The notes beneath the pieces are model-generated. The model was not told the DNA's origin. It saw only the letters and a program-made list of their open reading frames with translations, and searched no databases. A DNA stretch of 53,602 nt from a bacterium (GTDB lineage: Bacteria > Cyanobacteriota > Vampirovibrionia > Gastranaerophilales > Gastranaerophilaceae), in the NCBI GenBank assembly GCA_017480425.1, contig JAFVAR010000035.1:1-53602 (forward strand). The letters are read 5' to 3'. Position numbers and translations under genes: made by a program. Below are positions 1 to 8,495 of this stretch, piece after piece; the stretch's first letter is position 1; every line of letters begins with the position of its first letter.

Positions 1-541
1 TTGGGTTAAGTGCAATTGCTTTATCATAATCTTCAAGTGCACCTTTGTTATCGTTCAGCATATATTTTAGGTTTCCTCTGTTATAGTAAACATCTGCATA
101 CTTTGGATTAATACTCAGCGCTTTTGCATAATCATCCATTGCACCTTGAATGTCATTCATTGAAACTTTTAATACCCCTCTGTTATTGTATGCATATGCA
201 AAATTACCGTTTATTTTTAAGGCTTGGTTATAATCATCCATTGCACCTTTTAAATCATTTGTTACGTGTTTTATGTAACCTCTGTTTAAATATAAAAGCG
301 GATTATTCGGATTTATACTTATTGCTTCGTTAAAATCCGCAATTGCACCTTTAATATCTTTTTTTATAAATTTTATGGACGCTCTGTTAGAGTACGCATA
401 AGATTGATCTTGAGGAGTTGAAGATTGAACTTCTGCAGCATAAGTATTTGCATCTGCGCTTTTTTTTGAAACTGTCGCATAAGAACTTGAATATGATGTA
501 AGAACAGCAAAGGCTGCAATTACAGAACAAAGTTTTTTCAC
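1..541 (-). CDS. TPR-repeat exported protein (3' end cut off by window edge)
   Basis: Read on the minus strand from a GTG at 541-539, with a GGAG ribosome site 8 nt upstream. The first 25 residues are a signal peptide (MKKLCSVIAAF... ending around SYA), so the protein is exported or periplasmic. After a Ser/Thr-rich linker come about four visible 34-residue tetratricopeptide repeats with the pattern NRG-KY-NDKGA-DYDKAI-NP. TPRs are protein-binding scaffolds, and the partner cannot be guessed. The C-terminus lies beyond base 1. A GTG start was chosen because no ATG lies between the ribosome site and the signal peptide. Confident as a TPR protein; specific function unknown. Confidence 0.85.
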   Translation of the reverse strand, partial: MKKLCSVIAAFAVLTSYSSSYATVSKKSADANTYAAEVQSSTPQDQSYAYSNRASIKFIKKDIKGAIADFNEAISINPNNPLLYLNRGYIKHVTNDLKGAMDDYNQALKINGNFAYAYNNRGVLKVSMNDIQGAMDDYAKALSINPKYADVYYNRGNLKYMLNDNKGALEDYDKAIALNP

Positions 542-691
542 GATACGTACTCCTTCATTAAGTTGGATTGTAACTAGATAGTAACATATCAAAAAACAAT
601 ATCAAGCTAAATTGGACAAAGGAGTAATATATATTTACATAATGACATTACACAAATTTTACACAAAATATATTAAAAAGTTCTCAAAAAC

Positions 692-720
692 TTGAAAAAA
701 GCTGGTATTAATGATATTGT
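692..720 (+). promoter_or_regulatory. Promoter of tRNA-Thr
   Basis: TTGAAA (692-697) and TATTGT (715-720) are separated by 17 nt and lie 8 nt before the first base of the tRNA, which suits a sigma-70-type promoter. Confidence 0.6.
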
Positions 721-728
721 AGAAGTAT

Positions 729-801
729 GCCGATGTGGCTCAGTTGGTAGAGCAATGCATTCGTAATGCATGGGTCGGGAGTTCGAGTCTCCCCATCGGC
801 A
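729..801 (+). tRNA. tRNA-Thr (anticodon CGU)
   Basis: A full cloverleaf can be drawn. The acceptor stem is GCCGATG with CATCGGC, the D arm GCTC-AGTTGGTA-GAGC, the anticodon stem ATGCA/TGCAT with loop TTCGTAA, and the T arm GGGAG-TTCGAGT-CTCCC. The discriminator is A at 801. The anticodon CGT reads ACG threonine codons. CCA is not encoded. The last 13-14 bases are repeated twice downstream within a 182-bp tandem repeat. Confidence 0.95.
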
Positions 802-1215
802 AAGTTAATTTTGACAATGGAATAAATAAGAGACGAGAACTCCCATATGGCGTAAGCCATATAAGAGTTCGAGCGATTTGTGAGCAGAGGCTGGAGTATT
901 TTGCCGAATTTGCGAAGAGCAAATAGGAAAAATACGGAATTGCCGTTTAAGGCGAACAAATCAAGACAGTCTCCCCATCGGCAAAGTTAATTTTGACAAT
1001 GGAATAAATAGGAGACGAGAACTCCCATATGGCGTAAGCCATATAAGAGTTCGAGCGATTTGTGAGTAGAGGCTGGAGTATTTTGCCGAATTTGCGAAGA
1101 GCAAATAGGAAAAATACGGAATTGCCGTTTAAGGCGAACAAATCAAGACGGTCTCCCCATCGGCAAAGTTAATTTTGACAATGGAATAAATAGGAGATGA
1201 GAACTCCCATATGGC
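788..1215 (+). repeat. 182-bp tandem repeat carrying the tRNA-Thr 3' end (2.35 copies)
   Basis: The tRNA end TCTCCCCATCGGCA recurs at about 970 and 1152, a period of 182 bp, and the units are about 98% identical. Each full unit contains a hairpin (837-842+845-851 with 856-862+865-870) closed by a GTAA tetraloop. This is followed by a three-way junction: outer stem 875-881/956-962, inner stem 896-902/929-935 enclosing hairpin 908-913/919-924, and stem 940-944/951-955. The differences between copies fall in unpaired positions. The third copy stops inside the first hairpin at about 1215. No protein-coding frame is credible here. It may be a structured RNA or a minimal element inserted at a tRNA end. 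Confidence 0.85.
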
Positions 1216-1248
1216 GGGAATTTTATTTTATTTAAATTAGGGGTTTAT

Positions 1249-1731
1249 ATGAGAGATAGAATTTTATCAATAATTGAAAAAAACAGCAGAATTGATTTAA
1301 AAGAACTTGCAATAAGGCTTGGTGCGGAAGAAATTGATGTTGCAAACGAACTTGCAAAACTTGAACAAGAGGGGGTGATATGCGGGTATCACACTCTAAT
1401 TAATTGGGAAAAAACAGATATAGAAAAAGTTACAGCATTAATTGAAGTTAAAGTAACTCCGCAAAGAGGACAAGGATTTGACAGAATTGCTGCAAGAATA
1501 TATAACTATCCTGAAGTAAGGGATGTATATTTAATCTCCGGCGGATTTGATTTACTTGTTACCTTAGAGGAAAAGTCTTTGAAAGAAATTGCACAATTTG
1601 TATCTGAAAAGCTTTCAACATTAGATAGTATACTTAGTACCGGTACACATTTTATACTAAAAAAATACAAAGACCACGGAACAATAATTGATGAAAAAAC
1701 TGAAGATGAAAGAGAGGTAATTACTCCATGA
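1249..1731 (+). CDS. Lrp/AsnC-family transcriptional regulator (AlaR-like)
   Basis: A 160-residue DNA-binding regulator. Residues 1-50 form the winged helix-turn-helix (ILSIIEKNSRIDLKELAIRLGA), and residues 60-140 form the RAM ligand-sensing domain with the usual ISGGFDLLV signature. Family members bind amino acids and form octamers. The ATG follows a weak GGGG site. The stop overlaps the start of the next gene in ATGA, so the two are co-translated. A short Lrp regulator directly before an aminotransferase resembles the Bacillus subtilis alaR-alaT (yugG-yugH) pair, so control of alanine synthesis in response to alanine is a reasonable but untested inference. Confidence 0.85.
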   Translation: MRDRILSIIEKNSRIDLKELAIRLGAEEIDVANELAKLEQEGVICGYHTLINWEKTDIEKVTALIEVKVTPQRGQGFDRIAARIYNYPEVRDVYLISGGFDLLVTLEEKSLKEIAQFVSEKLSTLDSILSTGTHFILKKYKDHGTIIDEKTEDEREVITP

Positions 1732-2891
1732 CAAAGCCTCTTTCAACTAAAGTTGAGAATATTAAGCCATCAGGAATTCGTAAATTTTTTGACTTGGTTA
1801 GCGAAATGAAAGATGCAATATCTCTCGGAGTCGGAGAACCTGATTTTGATACACCTTGGCACATACGGGACGAGGGTATTTATGCATTAGAAAAAGGAAA
1901 AACTTTTTACACATCCAATTCAGGTTTAAAAGCACTGAGAGTTGAAATTTCAAATTATCAAAAAAGGACTCAGGGAATTGATTATGATCCAATGAGTGAA
2001 ATTCTTGTAACAGTTGGCGGTTCAGAAGCTATAGACATAGGATTAAGGGCATTGGTTAATTCCGGAGACGAAGTAATTATTCCTCAGCCTTCATATGTTT
2101 CATATCTTCCGTGCGCAATTTTAGCCGGAGCAAATCCGATTGTAATTAATTTAAAAGAAGAAAATAATTTTAAACTTACGGAAGAAGAACTGTTAAGCGC
2201 TATTACGGATAGAACTAAATTGTTAATTCTACCGTTTCCGAATAACCCGACAGGAGCGATTCTGGAAAAAGATGACTTAGAAAAAATAGCAAGAATATGT
2301 ATAGAAAAAGATATTTATGTAATGTCTGATGAAATATATTCAGCTCTTACATATAAAGGGGAGCATATTTCTATTGCTTCAATAGAGGGAATGAAAGAGC
2401 GGACAATACTTATTAACGGTTTTTCAAAAGCTTACGCAATGACAGGATGGCGTTTAGGGTATGCATGCGGACCAAGTAAAATAATTAAACAAATGACAAA
2501 AATTCACCAATTTGCGATTATGTGTGCGCCGACAACAAGCCAATATGCTGCAATAGAGGCTTTAAAAAACGGAGACGATGATGTAACAATGATGAGAGAA
2601 GCTTATAATGAGCGCAGAAGATTTTTGATGGATGAATTTAAGAATATGAATTTAAAATGTTTTGAGCCATTTGGAGCTTTTTATGTATTCCCTTGTATTA
2701 AAGAGTTTGGAATGACAAGTGAAGAATTTGCAATGAAATTTTTGGAAGAAGGAAGAGTTGCTGTAGTTCCGGGCAGTGCATTCGGAGAAAGCGGTGAAGG
2801 ATATTTAAGAATATCATACGCATACTCTATTGAAAATCTTAAAATTGCAATGGAAAGACTTAAAAAGTTTGTAGATAAACTTAGAAATTAA
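1728..2891 (+). CDS. PLP-dependent class I/II aminotransferase (AlaT/AspC-like)
   Basis: A fold-type I aminotransferase of 387 residues, the normal length for the family. Visible landmarks are GEPDFDTP near residue 36, the PNNPTG substrate/cofactor motif at 171-176, D201 and Y204 of the SDEIY motif, the PLP Schiff-base lysine K234 in GFSKAYAMTGWRLGY, and a C-terminal LRISYA arginine for the substrate carboxylate. It transfers amino groups between an amino acid and 2-oxoglutarate or pyruvate. The overlap with the Lrp gene (ATGA) and the close match in style to B. subtilis AlaT suggest alanine or aspartate transamination. Substrate cannot be fixed from sequence alone. Confidence 0.9.
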   Translation: MTKPLSTKVENIKPSGIRKFFDLVSEMKDAISLGVGEPDFDTPWHIRDEGIYALEKGKTFYTSNSGLKALRVEISNYQKRTQGIDYDPMSEILVTVGGSEAIDIGLRALVNSGDEVIIPQPSYVSYLPCAILAGANPIVINLKEENNFKLTEEELLSAITDRTKLLILPFPNNPTGAILEKDDLEKIARICIEKDIYVMSDEIYSALTYKGEHISIASIEGMKERTILINGFSKAYAMTGWRLGYACGPSKIIKQMTKIHQFAIMCAPTTSQYAAIEALKNGDDDVTMMREAYNERRRFLMDEFKNMNLKCFEPFGAFYVFPCIKEFGMTSEEFAMKFLEEGRVAVVPGSAFGESGEGYLRISYAYSIENLKIAMERLKKFVDKLRN

Positions 2892-2894
2892 ACC

Positions 2895-3884
2895 TTACAA
2901 TTTTTTTATTATTTCCTCTGTAAATTCGCTGCATTTTTTGTCACCGCCAATATCGGCAGTTTTTATACCAGCTGACAGTGTATCAAATAGAGCATTTTTA
3001 ATTCTGTTAGCAGCGTCATTTTCATTTATATATCTAAGCATCTCTATAGCTGACATAAGCATAGCGGTTGGATTTGCTTTATCCTGCCCTGCAATATCAG
3101 GTGCAGAGCCGTGTACAGGTTCAAAAACCGCATAATTTTCACCTATGTTTGCACCCTGAGCAACACCTAAACCGCCGACAAGACCGGCGCAAAGATCCGA
3201 TACAATATCACCGTATAGATTAGGAAGTAAAAGAACATCAAACTGGTTTGGATTTTGAACAAGCTGCATACAGCAGTTATCAACCAGAATTTCTTTTAGT
3301 GGTAAATTGTAATTTTGACTAATTTTACGTGCACTTTCCAAAAACAGCCCGTCAGATAGTTTACAAATGTTTGCTTTAGTAACAACGTGAACTTGCTTGC
3401 GATTATTTTTCAGCGCATAATCAAATGCAAACTTTGCAATCCTTTCAGATGCTTTTCGTGTAATAATTTTTATGCTCTCTGCAGTATCCTCATCAACATG
3501 TCTTTCTATTCCTGCGTATAAATCTTCTGTATTTTCTCTTACAACGACAATGTCAACATTGTTATAGCGTGTTTTAATGTTAGGAAGATTGTAACAAGGA
3601 CGCAAATTTGCATACAAATCCAATTCTTTTCTTAGCTGCACGTTTACAGAACGAAATCCCTTGCCAATCGGAGTTGTCACAGGAGATTTTAGGGCAATTT
3701 TATTCTTTTTTACAGATTCGACAACTCTTTTAGGAAGCGGAACACCTTCTTTTTCGATAACATCTGCTCCTGCAGTTTGTATATCCCAATTTATTTTAAC
3801 GCCGGATGCTTCTATAATTTTTAACACTGCTTCAGATATTTCCGGACCGATTCCGTCACCTTTTATCAGAGTAATATTAGTCAT
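2895..3884 (-). CDS. NAD-type isocitrate dehydrogenase (isocitrate/isopropylmalate dehydrogenase family)
   Basis: 329 residues, the compact length of NAD-dependent isocitrate and isopropylmalate dehydrogenases. GDGIGPE opens the protein. S79-V-N81-x-x-x-R85 and R95 match the isocitrate-binding pattern. RENTEDLY (117-124) is typical of isocitrate rather than isopropylmalate enzymes. K170, D202 and NLYGDIVSD (222-230) complete the metal site, and EPVHGSAPDIAG (255-266) binds the nicotinamide cofactor. It converts isocitrate to 2-oxoglutarate and CO2 in the oxidative TCA branch and would supply 2-oxoglutarate to aminotransferases such as the convergent neighbour. The ATG has a GGAG site. Tartrate or homoisocitrate dehydrogenase are less likely alternatives. 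Confidence 0.85.
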   Translation of the reverse strand: MTNITLIKGDGIGPEISEAVLKIIEASGVKINWDIQTAGADVIEKEGVPLPKRVVESVKKNKIALKSPVTTPIGKGFRSVNVQLRKELDLYANLRPCYNLPNIKTRYNNVDIVVVRENTEDLYAGIERHVDEDTAESIKIITRKASERIAKFAFDYALKNNRKQVHVVTKANICKLSDGLFLESARKISQNYNLPLKEILVDNCCMQLVQNPNQFDVLLLPNLYGDIVSDLCAGLVGGLGVAQGANIGENYAVFEPVHGSAPDIAGQDKANPTAMLMSAIEMLRYINENDAANRIKNALFDTLSAGIKTADIGGDKKCSEFTEEIIKKL

Positions 3885-4025
3885 TTTAACCGTCTCCTAC
3901 TTTCGAAATCTTACCACATTTGTAAAGAATTGTAAATCAAAAACGCAATTTTCAAAGTTAAAAAAACTTTATTGATAGTGAGGATAGTTTTATCCGGGGA
4001 AAATGTAAGATAAGGAGTTCAAATA

Positions 4026-5237
4026 ATGGGGAATCACAAAATGCGTGTGCAAAAAGGCCAAACAATGACTTATGTTCAGTTTCTAAGACAACAAAGAAGC
4101 AAAAAAGTTGAAAGCAAGGTAGCAGATATTTTTACCGAATCTAATGTTGTTTTAACTGAAAAGCAAGCAAATGTTGCATCTTCAACAAGCAAATCGCCAG
4201 AAAGCATATATACAACTGTATTAGAAGAATCGAAAAAATCTACAGTTCCGCAAATAAATAAAGTTGCTGCCAGCAAACCGCCTGTTACTCCAACGCCACA
4301 GGCAGCAAAACCTAAAGCTAAAATTAAGAATACTAAAGTTTTAGGTGCACTTGTTATTCTTGGCGGATTAGCATACCTTGCAAAAAAAGGATACGACTAC
4401 TTTAAAGGAGCTCATATTGTAACTCCGGCAGAAGAATTTCCTCTTGATTCACTTGATGCAAAACTTGTAGAAGCAGCTAAAATCATACGTTTTGGGGCGG
4501 AAGAAGATTCTCTAATAACACAACATCCTCAAGACACAATTGTAAAACCAGAACTGACAAAAGAAGAATGGGCACTGCTTAAACAAAAAAATCCTGATGC
4601 AATAACTCCGTTAGACACCGTTGAAATTAATGCTCCGAAAGACACTGTAATTGACGAATTCAACGGTAAGGTATGCGCTCCTTTAACAAAAGAAGTACTT
4701 GACTCTATTGAACGAATAAAACAAGAACGTGAAGAATTTCTTACAAAAGCCCGTAACAAAGACTATACATATAAGCCGGAAGTTGAACAGCAAGTAAAAG
4801 AACAAAAGAAAGACAATGCTCCTGATAATAAAAAGAATACAGAAGTAAAAAAAGAACAAAAAGCAACGAATGTTTCTAAACCGAAAGCAGAACAGCCGAA
4901 GAAGGCAGAAACAAGTAATAAGCCTGCTGTTAAGCAAGAAACAAAAACAACTCAGAAACAAGTGCAGAATACAGTTCAAAAGACAAATACAAAATCAGAC
5001 AGATTCTATATAGCTAAAAAAGGCAGCTGCGTATGGAATACAATCAAAAAAGATTTGGCTCAAAATCCTGATGCATATAAAGAAATAAAACAATATTTAA
5101 CAAAAAAATATGGCAAAGAACCAAGTACAAATACAATTATTGCAGAAGCTACAAATAGAACATTAAAAGAATTCAATCTTAACCATATAGAACCAGGTGA
5201 CACAATTAAAGTTCCCCGATTTGTAAACATAAAATAA
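4026..5237 (+). CDS. Unknown single-pass membrane protein with Lys/Gln-rich stalk and LysM-like C-terminus
   Basis: I do not recognise a named family. The 403-residue protein has a polar N-terminal part (1-100), a single hydrophobic segment VLGALVILGGLAYLA (about 105-119), and an acidic middle. A long low-complexity stalk follows (about 250-325, rich in Lys, Gln, Glu, Thr). A folded C-terminus of about 75 residues starts FYIAKKGSCVW and ends PGDTIKVPRFV, reminiscent of LysM-type modules (Y-V-KGD...GD-I-VP). An outward-facing, peptidoglycan-binding role is inference. The start is supported by AAGGAG 8 nt upstream. Confidence 0.6.
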   Translation: MGNHKMRVQKGQTMTYVQFLRQQRSKKVESKVADIFTESNVVLTEKQANVASSTSKSPESIYTTVLEESKKSTVPQINKVAASKPPVTPTPQAAKPKAKIKNTKVLGALVILGGLAYLAKKGYDYFKGAHIVTPAEEFPLDSLDAKLVEAAKIIRFGAEEDSLITQHPQDTIVKPELTKEEWALLKQKNPDAITPLDTVEINAPKDTVIDEFNGKVCAPLTKEVLDSIERIKQEREEFLTKARNKDYTYKPEVEQQVKEQKKDNAPDNKKNTEVKKEQKATNVSKPKAEQPKKAETSNKPAVKQETKTTQKQVQNTVQKTNTKSDRFYIAKKGSCVWNTIKKDLAQNPDAYKEIKQYLTKKYGKEPSTNTIIAEATNRTLKEFNLNHIEPGDTIKVPRFVNIK

Positions 5238-5254
5238 AAAAACGGTTTATTTTT

Positions 5255-5309
5255 GAACAGAAACCCTAATACCGGACAAAGTAAAAAAGTCGGTTTTAGG
5301 GTTCGGTTC
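5255..5309. terminator. Long imperfect inverted repeat between convergent genes
   Basis: The arms GAACAGAAACCCTAA-ACCG and CGGTTTTAGGGTTCGGTTC flank an A-rich loop. The repeat sits between the convergent genes ending at 5237 and 5326. The T-tract is weak on both strands, so it may be a bidirectional terminator or only an mRNA 3' stabiliser. Confidence 0.5.
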
Positions 5310-5325
5310 ATTTAGACCGCAATTT

Positions 5326-5637
5326 TTATACATTTACTTGAATATCTTTTTTTGCTTCAATATAAGCTTTTATTGCTTTTGAAATTTGATCGGGACAACT
5401 TGTCGGGCGGCTTCCGCAAGGAATTCCTTGCAATCTATTTACGATTTCATTAATATTTTGCCCTTTTATAAGCATTCCGATTCCTCCAAGATTACCGCTG
5501 CAACCTCCAACAGCTTCAAATTCAAGAACAATTCCGTCTTTAATTTTGAATTGCATTAATTTACTGCAAACTCCTTGAGGTAAAAATCTCACTACATCAA
5601 CTCCGTCCATTTCTCTGATTTCAATATTCTCGCTCAT
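5326..5637 (-). CDS. TSCPD domain-containing protein
   Basis: A 103-residue protein matching the small stand-alone TSCPD family, also found at the C-terminus of some class II ribonucleotide reductases. The diagnostic TSCPD is at 79-83. Conserved cysteines C24, C46, C74 and C81 with VGGCSGNLGG suggest a metal or redox site. The family's biochemical role is not established. A GGAG site precedes the ATG. It stands alone, convergent with the membrane-protein gene on one side and divergent from an unknown gene on the other. Confidence 0.85.
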   Translation of the reverse strand: MSENIEIREMDGVDVVRFLPQGVCSKLMQFKIKDGIVLEFEAVGGCSGNLGGIGMLIKGQNINEIVNRLQGIPCGSRPTSCPDQISKAIKAYIEAKKDIQVNV

Positions 5638-5728
5638 ATAAACTCCTTTAAAAAAATATCTTTCTACTGTTACAAAATTATATCACATTGCTTTTTTAAA
5701 TATCAAATTTTAAGCAAATATTTTTCCA

Positions 5729-5737
5729 TGTTATCAT
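5729..5737 (+). promoter_or_regulatory. Extended -10 promoter placed 6 nt before ATG (leaderless start)
   Basis: TGTTATCAT (extended -10, hexamer TATCAT at 5732-5737) ends exactly 6 nt before the ATG at 5744, and no Shine-Dalgarno sequence is present. Transcription would begin at or next to the start codon. Confidence 0.55.
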
Positions 5738-5743
5738 TAAATT

Positions 5744-6493
5744 ATGCAAAAAATTGGTTTTTGGGGATATCCGCATCCCAATATAATTAAAGAAACGAAA
5801 GGAAAATATCCTAATGCTGAATGGATAGATTTGGATATTGATTTTGGGTATGAACACACAAATATTCTGCCCGAATCTTATTGCAAAATAATAAGAAATA
5901 TTATAGACAACACTATTTACATAAAACCTGATTTAATTATTGCCCCAATTGGTAAGGACAAATGTGATAGCGGCTGGTTTGCATCAAGAATCTTAGCAGA
6001 TATGGGATTCAATGTAATTACGACTATTTTTGAAGAATTAAAACCGATAAGAGAAATCAAAATTTCAAAAAGCAACATTCCGCTAATTGATAAAATAACT
6101 TTTATAACTGCAGGAATTATTGATAATTCTATTTGGACAAAGAATTATGAAACGTCTTGCGTTCCGCAAAATAACACTTCAAAAAATTCGTCATTTACAC
6201 CTGGGTTTTGGGGCGTTCCTCCTAATGACCTAGAAATTTTAAAACTTTTTCCTGATTCAACCCACGTTTACGGTTGGACAAGATGTGTAGAGGCTGGAAC
6301 TCCTGCCGATTTGGATTTGGAAATGTATGTTAACCCGAATGTACCTACAGTATTTTATGCTCAGGCATTCTGTGCAAAAGCACAACTTGCAAAATACCTT
6401 GCAAACAAGTATAACGGACTTTACATAGACATTGATGACTATGCTTCAAATTCTATTAAAGCAAAAATTGAAGCGTTTTTAAGACTAAGCTGA
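5744..6493 (+). CDS. Conserved-looking protein of unknown function with repeated GFWG motif
   Basis: 249 residues, cytosolic in appearance, with no signal peptide or membrane segment and no family I can name. A GFWG motif occurs at residues 5-8 (GFWGYPHPN) and again at 154-157 (GFWGVPPND), which suggests two related lobes. Between them are [14 protein letters not shown], an acidic [12 protein letters not shown] stretch and cysteines at 47, 74, 139, 181 and 210. The second lobe resembles a Rossmann-like nucleotide or metal-binding half by its alternating hydrophobic pattern (inference). The mRNA is probably leaderless. The 3' end overlaps the convergent pyrG by 9 bp. Confidence 0.6.
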   Translation: MQKIGFWGYPHPNIIKETKGKYPNAEWIDLDIDFGYEHTNILPESYCKIIRNIIDNTIYIKPDLIIAPIGKDKCDSGWFASRILADMGFNVITTIFEELKPIREIKISKSNIPLIDKITFITAGIIDNSIWTKNYETSCVPQNNTSKNSSFTPGFWGVPPNDLEILKLFPDSTHVYGWTRCVEAGTPADLDLEMYVNPNVPTVFYAQAFCAKAQLAKYLANKYNGLYIDIDDYASNSIKAKIEAFLRLS

Positions 6494-8098
6494 TAAGTGC
6501 TTTTGTTTTACAACTGCGTCAATAAGTCCCTTAAATAGCGGATGCGGTCTCTCCGGTCGTGATTTAAATTCAGGGTGGAACTGGCATGCAACAAACCAAT
6601 CCGGCTCCGGCAATTCTACTATTTCAGAAAGCATACCGTCAGGAGACATGCCGGAAAATACAAGCCCTGCTTTCTTTAAAGGTTCAATATAATCCGTATT
6701 AACTTCATATCTGTGTCTGTGACGTTCTGAAATTTTATTTGAATTATAAACCTCATGCGCTTTTGTGCCTGATTTAATTTTACAATCGTATGCACCGAGC
6801 CTCATTGTTCCGCCATATCCCTTTACATTTTTTTGATCAAGCATAAGGTCTATAACAGGAGCAGAGGTATTCTCTTCAAACTCAGTAGAATTTGCCCCTT
6901 TAATTCCGGCAACATTTCTTGCATACTCAATTACAGCACACTGCATGCCAAGACATATTCCTAAAAACGGAACATTGTTCTCTCTTGCATATTTTATAAC
7001 ATTTAGTTTACCTTCGATTCCCCTTATTCCAAAGCCTCCGGGTACAATCACACCATCAACATCAGACATTAATTCTCGACAAGTCTTTGAATCTATACAA
7101 TCTTCAGAATTAATCCATTTAATTTCTGTTTTAACATTGTTGGCATATCCTGCATGTTTTATTGATTCAACTACGGAAATGTACGCATCCGAAAGTTTTG
7201 TATATTTTCCTGCAATTGCAATTTTTATTGTGCCCTTAGGATGATTTATTTTTTCTACAAGCTCTTTCCATCTTTCCAAATCCGCTTTTCGTTCAGACAC
7301 TTGCAGCAGTTTCAATACAACGGGAGCAAAGTTCTGTTCTTCCAATGCAAGAGGAACTTCATAAATACTTTTCATATCCCTGCATTCTATTACCGCCTCT
7401 TTGGATACAGAGCAAAATAATGCAAGTTTTTCTTTTTCAGTTTTCGGAATAGATTTTTGTGTTCTGCAAACAAGAATTTCCGGCTGTAATCCATAACTTC
7501 TCAACACATTTACACTATGTTGTGAAGGTTTTGTCTTTAATTCTCCGGATGTTGGCAAATATGGAAGAAGCGTGCAGTGAATATTTATTGCATTACTGAT
7601 TCCTGCCTCAGATTTAAATTGTCTTATTGCTTCTATAAACGGTAAGCCCTCTATATCACCTATTGTACCGCCAATTTCAATAATTTGAAAATCCGGTTTG
7701 AACTGTTTCTGAGCTTTCACAATTCTTGATTTAATCTCGTTTGTAATGTGCGGAATTACTTGAACTGTACCGCCTAAATAATCTCCTCTGCGCTCTTTTT
7801 GTATGACGGTTTGGTATACACTTCCTGATGTTACGCTACTCAATTTAGAAAAATTTGAATCTATAAAACGCTCATAATGTCCTAAATCTAAATCTGTTTC
7901 TGCTCCGTCATCAGTTACAAAAACTTCTCCGTGCTGAAAAGGGCTCATTGTACCGGGATCTACATTTATATATGGGTCAAATTTCTGTATTGCAACAGAA
8001 AAACCCCTCGCACGGAGAAGTTTCCCAAGAGATGCACCGATAATACCTTTTCCCAAGGAACTTACAACACCGCCTGTTATAAATATATATTTTGTCAT
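6485..8098 (-). CDS. pyrG: CTP synthase
   Basis: A full-length 537-residue two-domain enzyme that makes CTP from UTP, ATP and glutamine. The N-terminal synthetase domain opens with [13 protein letters not shown], the P-loop-like ATP site, followed by [16 protein letters not shown]. The class I glutamine amidotransferase domain holds PGGFGIRG, the nucleophile C382 in GICLGMQ, and the triad H508/E510 in [10 protein letters not shown]. All catalytic residues are present. A GGAG site lies upstream of the ATG. The gene is monocistronic or leads into gatC, which lies further downstream on the same strand... the order on the minus strand is mtaB, gatC, pyrG, so gatC precedes it with a 77-nt gap. Confidence 0.98.
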   Translation of the reverse strand: MTKYIFITGGVVSSLGKGIIGASLGKLLRARGFSVAIQKFDPYINVDPGTMSPFQHGEVFVTDDGAETDLDLGHYERFIDSNFSKLSSVTSGSVYQTVIQKERRGDYLGGTVQVIPHITNEIKSRIVKAQKQFKPDFQIIEIGGTIGDIEGLPFIEAIRQFKSEAGISNAINIHCTLLPYLPTSGELKTKPSQHSVNVLRSYGLQPEILVCRTQKSIPKTEKEKLALFCSVSKEAVIECRDMKSIYEVPLALEEQNFAPVVLKLLQVSERKADLERWKELVEKINHPKGTIKIAIAGKYTKLSDAYISVVESIKHAGYANNVKTEIKWINSEDCIDSKTCRELMSDVDGVIVPGGFGIRGIEGKLNVIKYARENNVPFLGICLGMQCAVIEYARNVAGIKGANSTEFEENTSAPVIDLMLDQKNVKGYGGTMRLGAYDCKIKSGTKAHEVYNSNKISERHRHRYEVNTDYIEPLKKAGLVFSGMSPDGMLSEIVELPEPDWFVACQFHPEFKSRPERPHPLFKGLIDAVVKQKHLSA

Positions 8099-8175
8099 AA
8101 TACTTACTCCGTCAATTAAAAATTGTGAGCCGTTTAAAAATAAATGTATTTAATAATTAAAATCTAAACACAAAA

Positions 8176-8457
8176 TTAATTAATTTTTGGAACTTTAAAG
8201 AAGCCGTTTTCTTCTTCAGGTGCATTTTTCATAAGTTCTTCTTTTGTTTGTTCGTAATAAACTTTGTCTTCTCTCATTACATTAACAAAATCAATTGCGT
8301 GTGCCATTGGCTCAACATTCGATGTATCAACTTCATTCATAGCATCAACGTGTTTTAAAACATCACCTAATTGTTTTGTAAATTTTTCTTTTTCTTCTTC
8401 TGTTAACTCTAAACGTGCCAATTTTGCAACGTGTTCTACATCTTTTATTGTAATCAT
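8176..8457 (-). CDS. gatC: Aspartyl/glutamyl-tRNA(Asn/Gln) amidotransferase subunit C
   Basis: 93 residues, the normal GatC length. The typical N-terminus reads ITIKDVEHVAKLARLELTEEE, then a helical linker, then the conserved MREDKVYYEQTKEELMKNAPEEENGFFKVPKI tail that wraps around GatA. It stabilises the GatCAB complex that amidates Glu-tRNA(Gln) and Asp-tRNA(Asn). gatA and gatB are not in the window. It sits between mtaB and pyrG on the same strand. Confidence 0.95.
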   Translation of the reverse strand: MITIKDVEHVAKLARLELTEEEKEKFTKQLGDVLKHVDAMNEVDTSNVEPMAHAIDFVNVMREDKVYYEQTKEELMKNAPEEENGFFKVPKIN

Positions 8458-8495
8458 AATCTTTTATACTCCAATTGATACAATTTTACCATAAA

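Noticed and set aside
124-333. Plus-strand frame at the start of the window
   Set aside because: It is the antisense shadow of the TPR-repeat gene.
708-1141. Short reading frames inside the 182-bp repeat, on both strands
   Set aside because: They repeat because the DNA repeats, cross the tRNA, and have no ribosome sites. The structure-preserving differences point to RNA, not protein.
788-1215. CRISPR array
   Set aside because: The units are 182 bp and contiguous, with no variable spacers and no cas genes.
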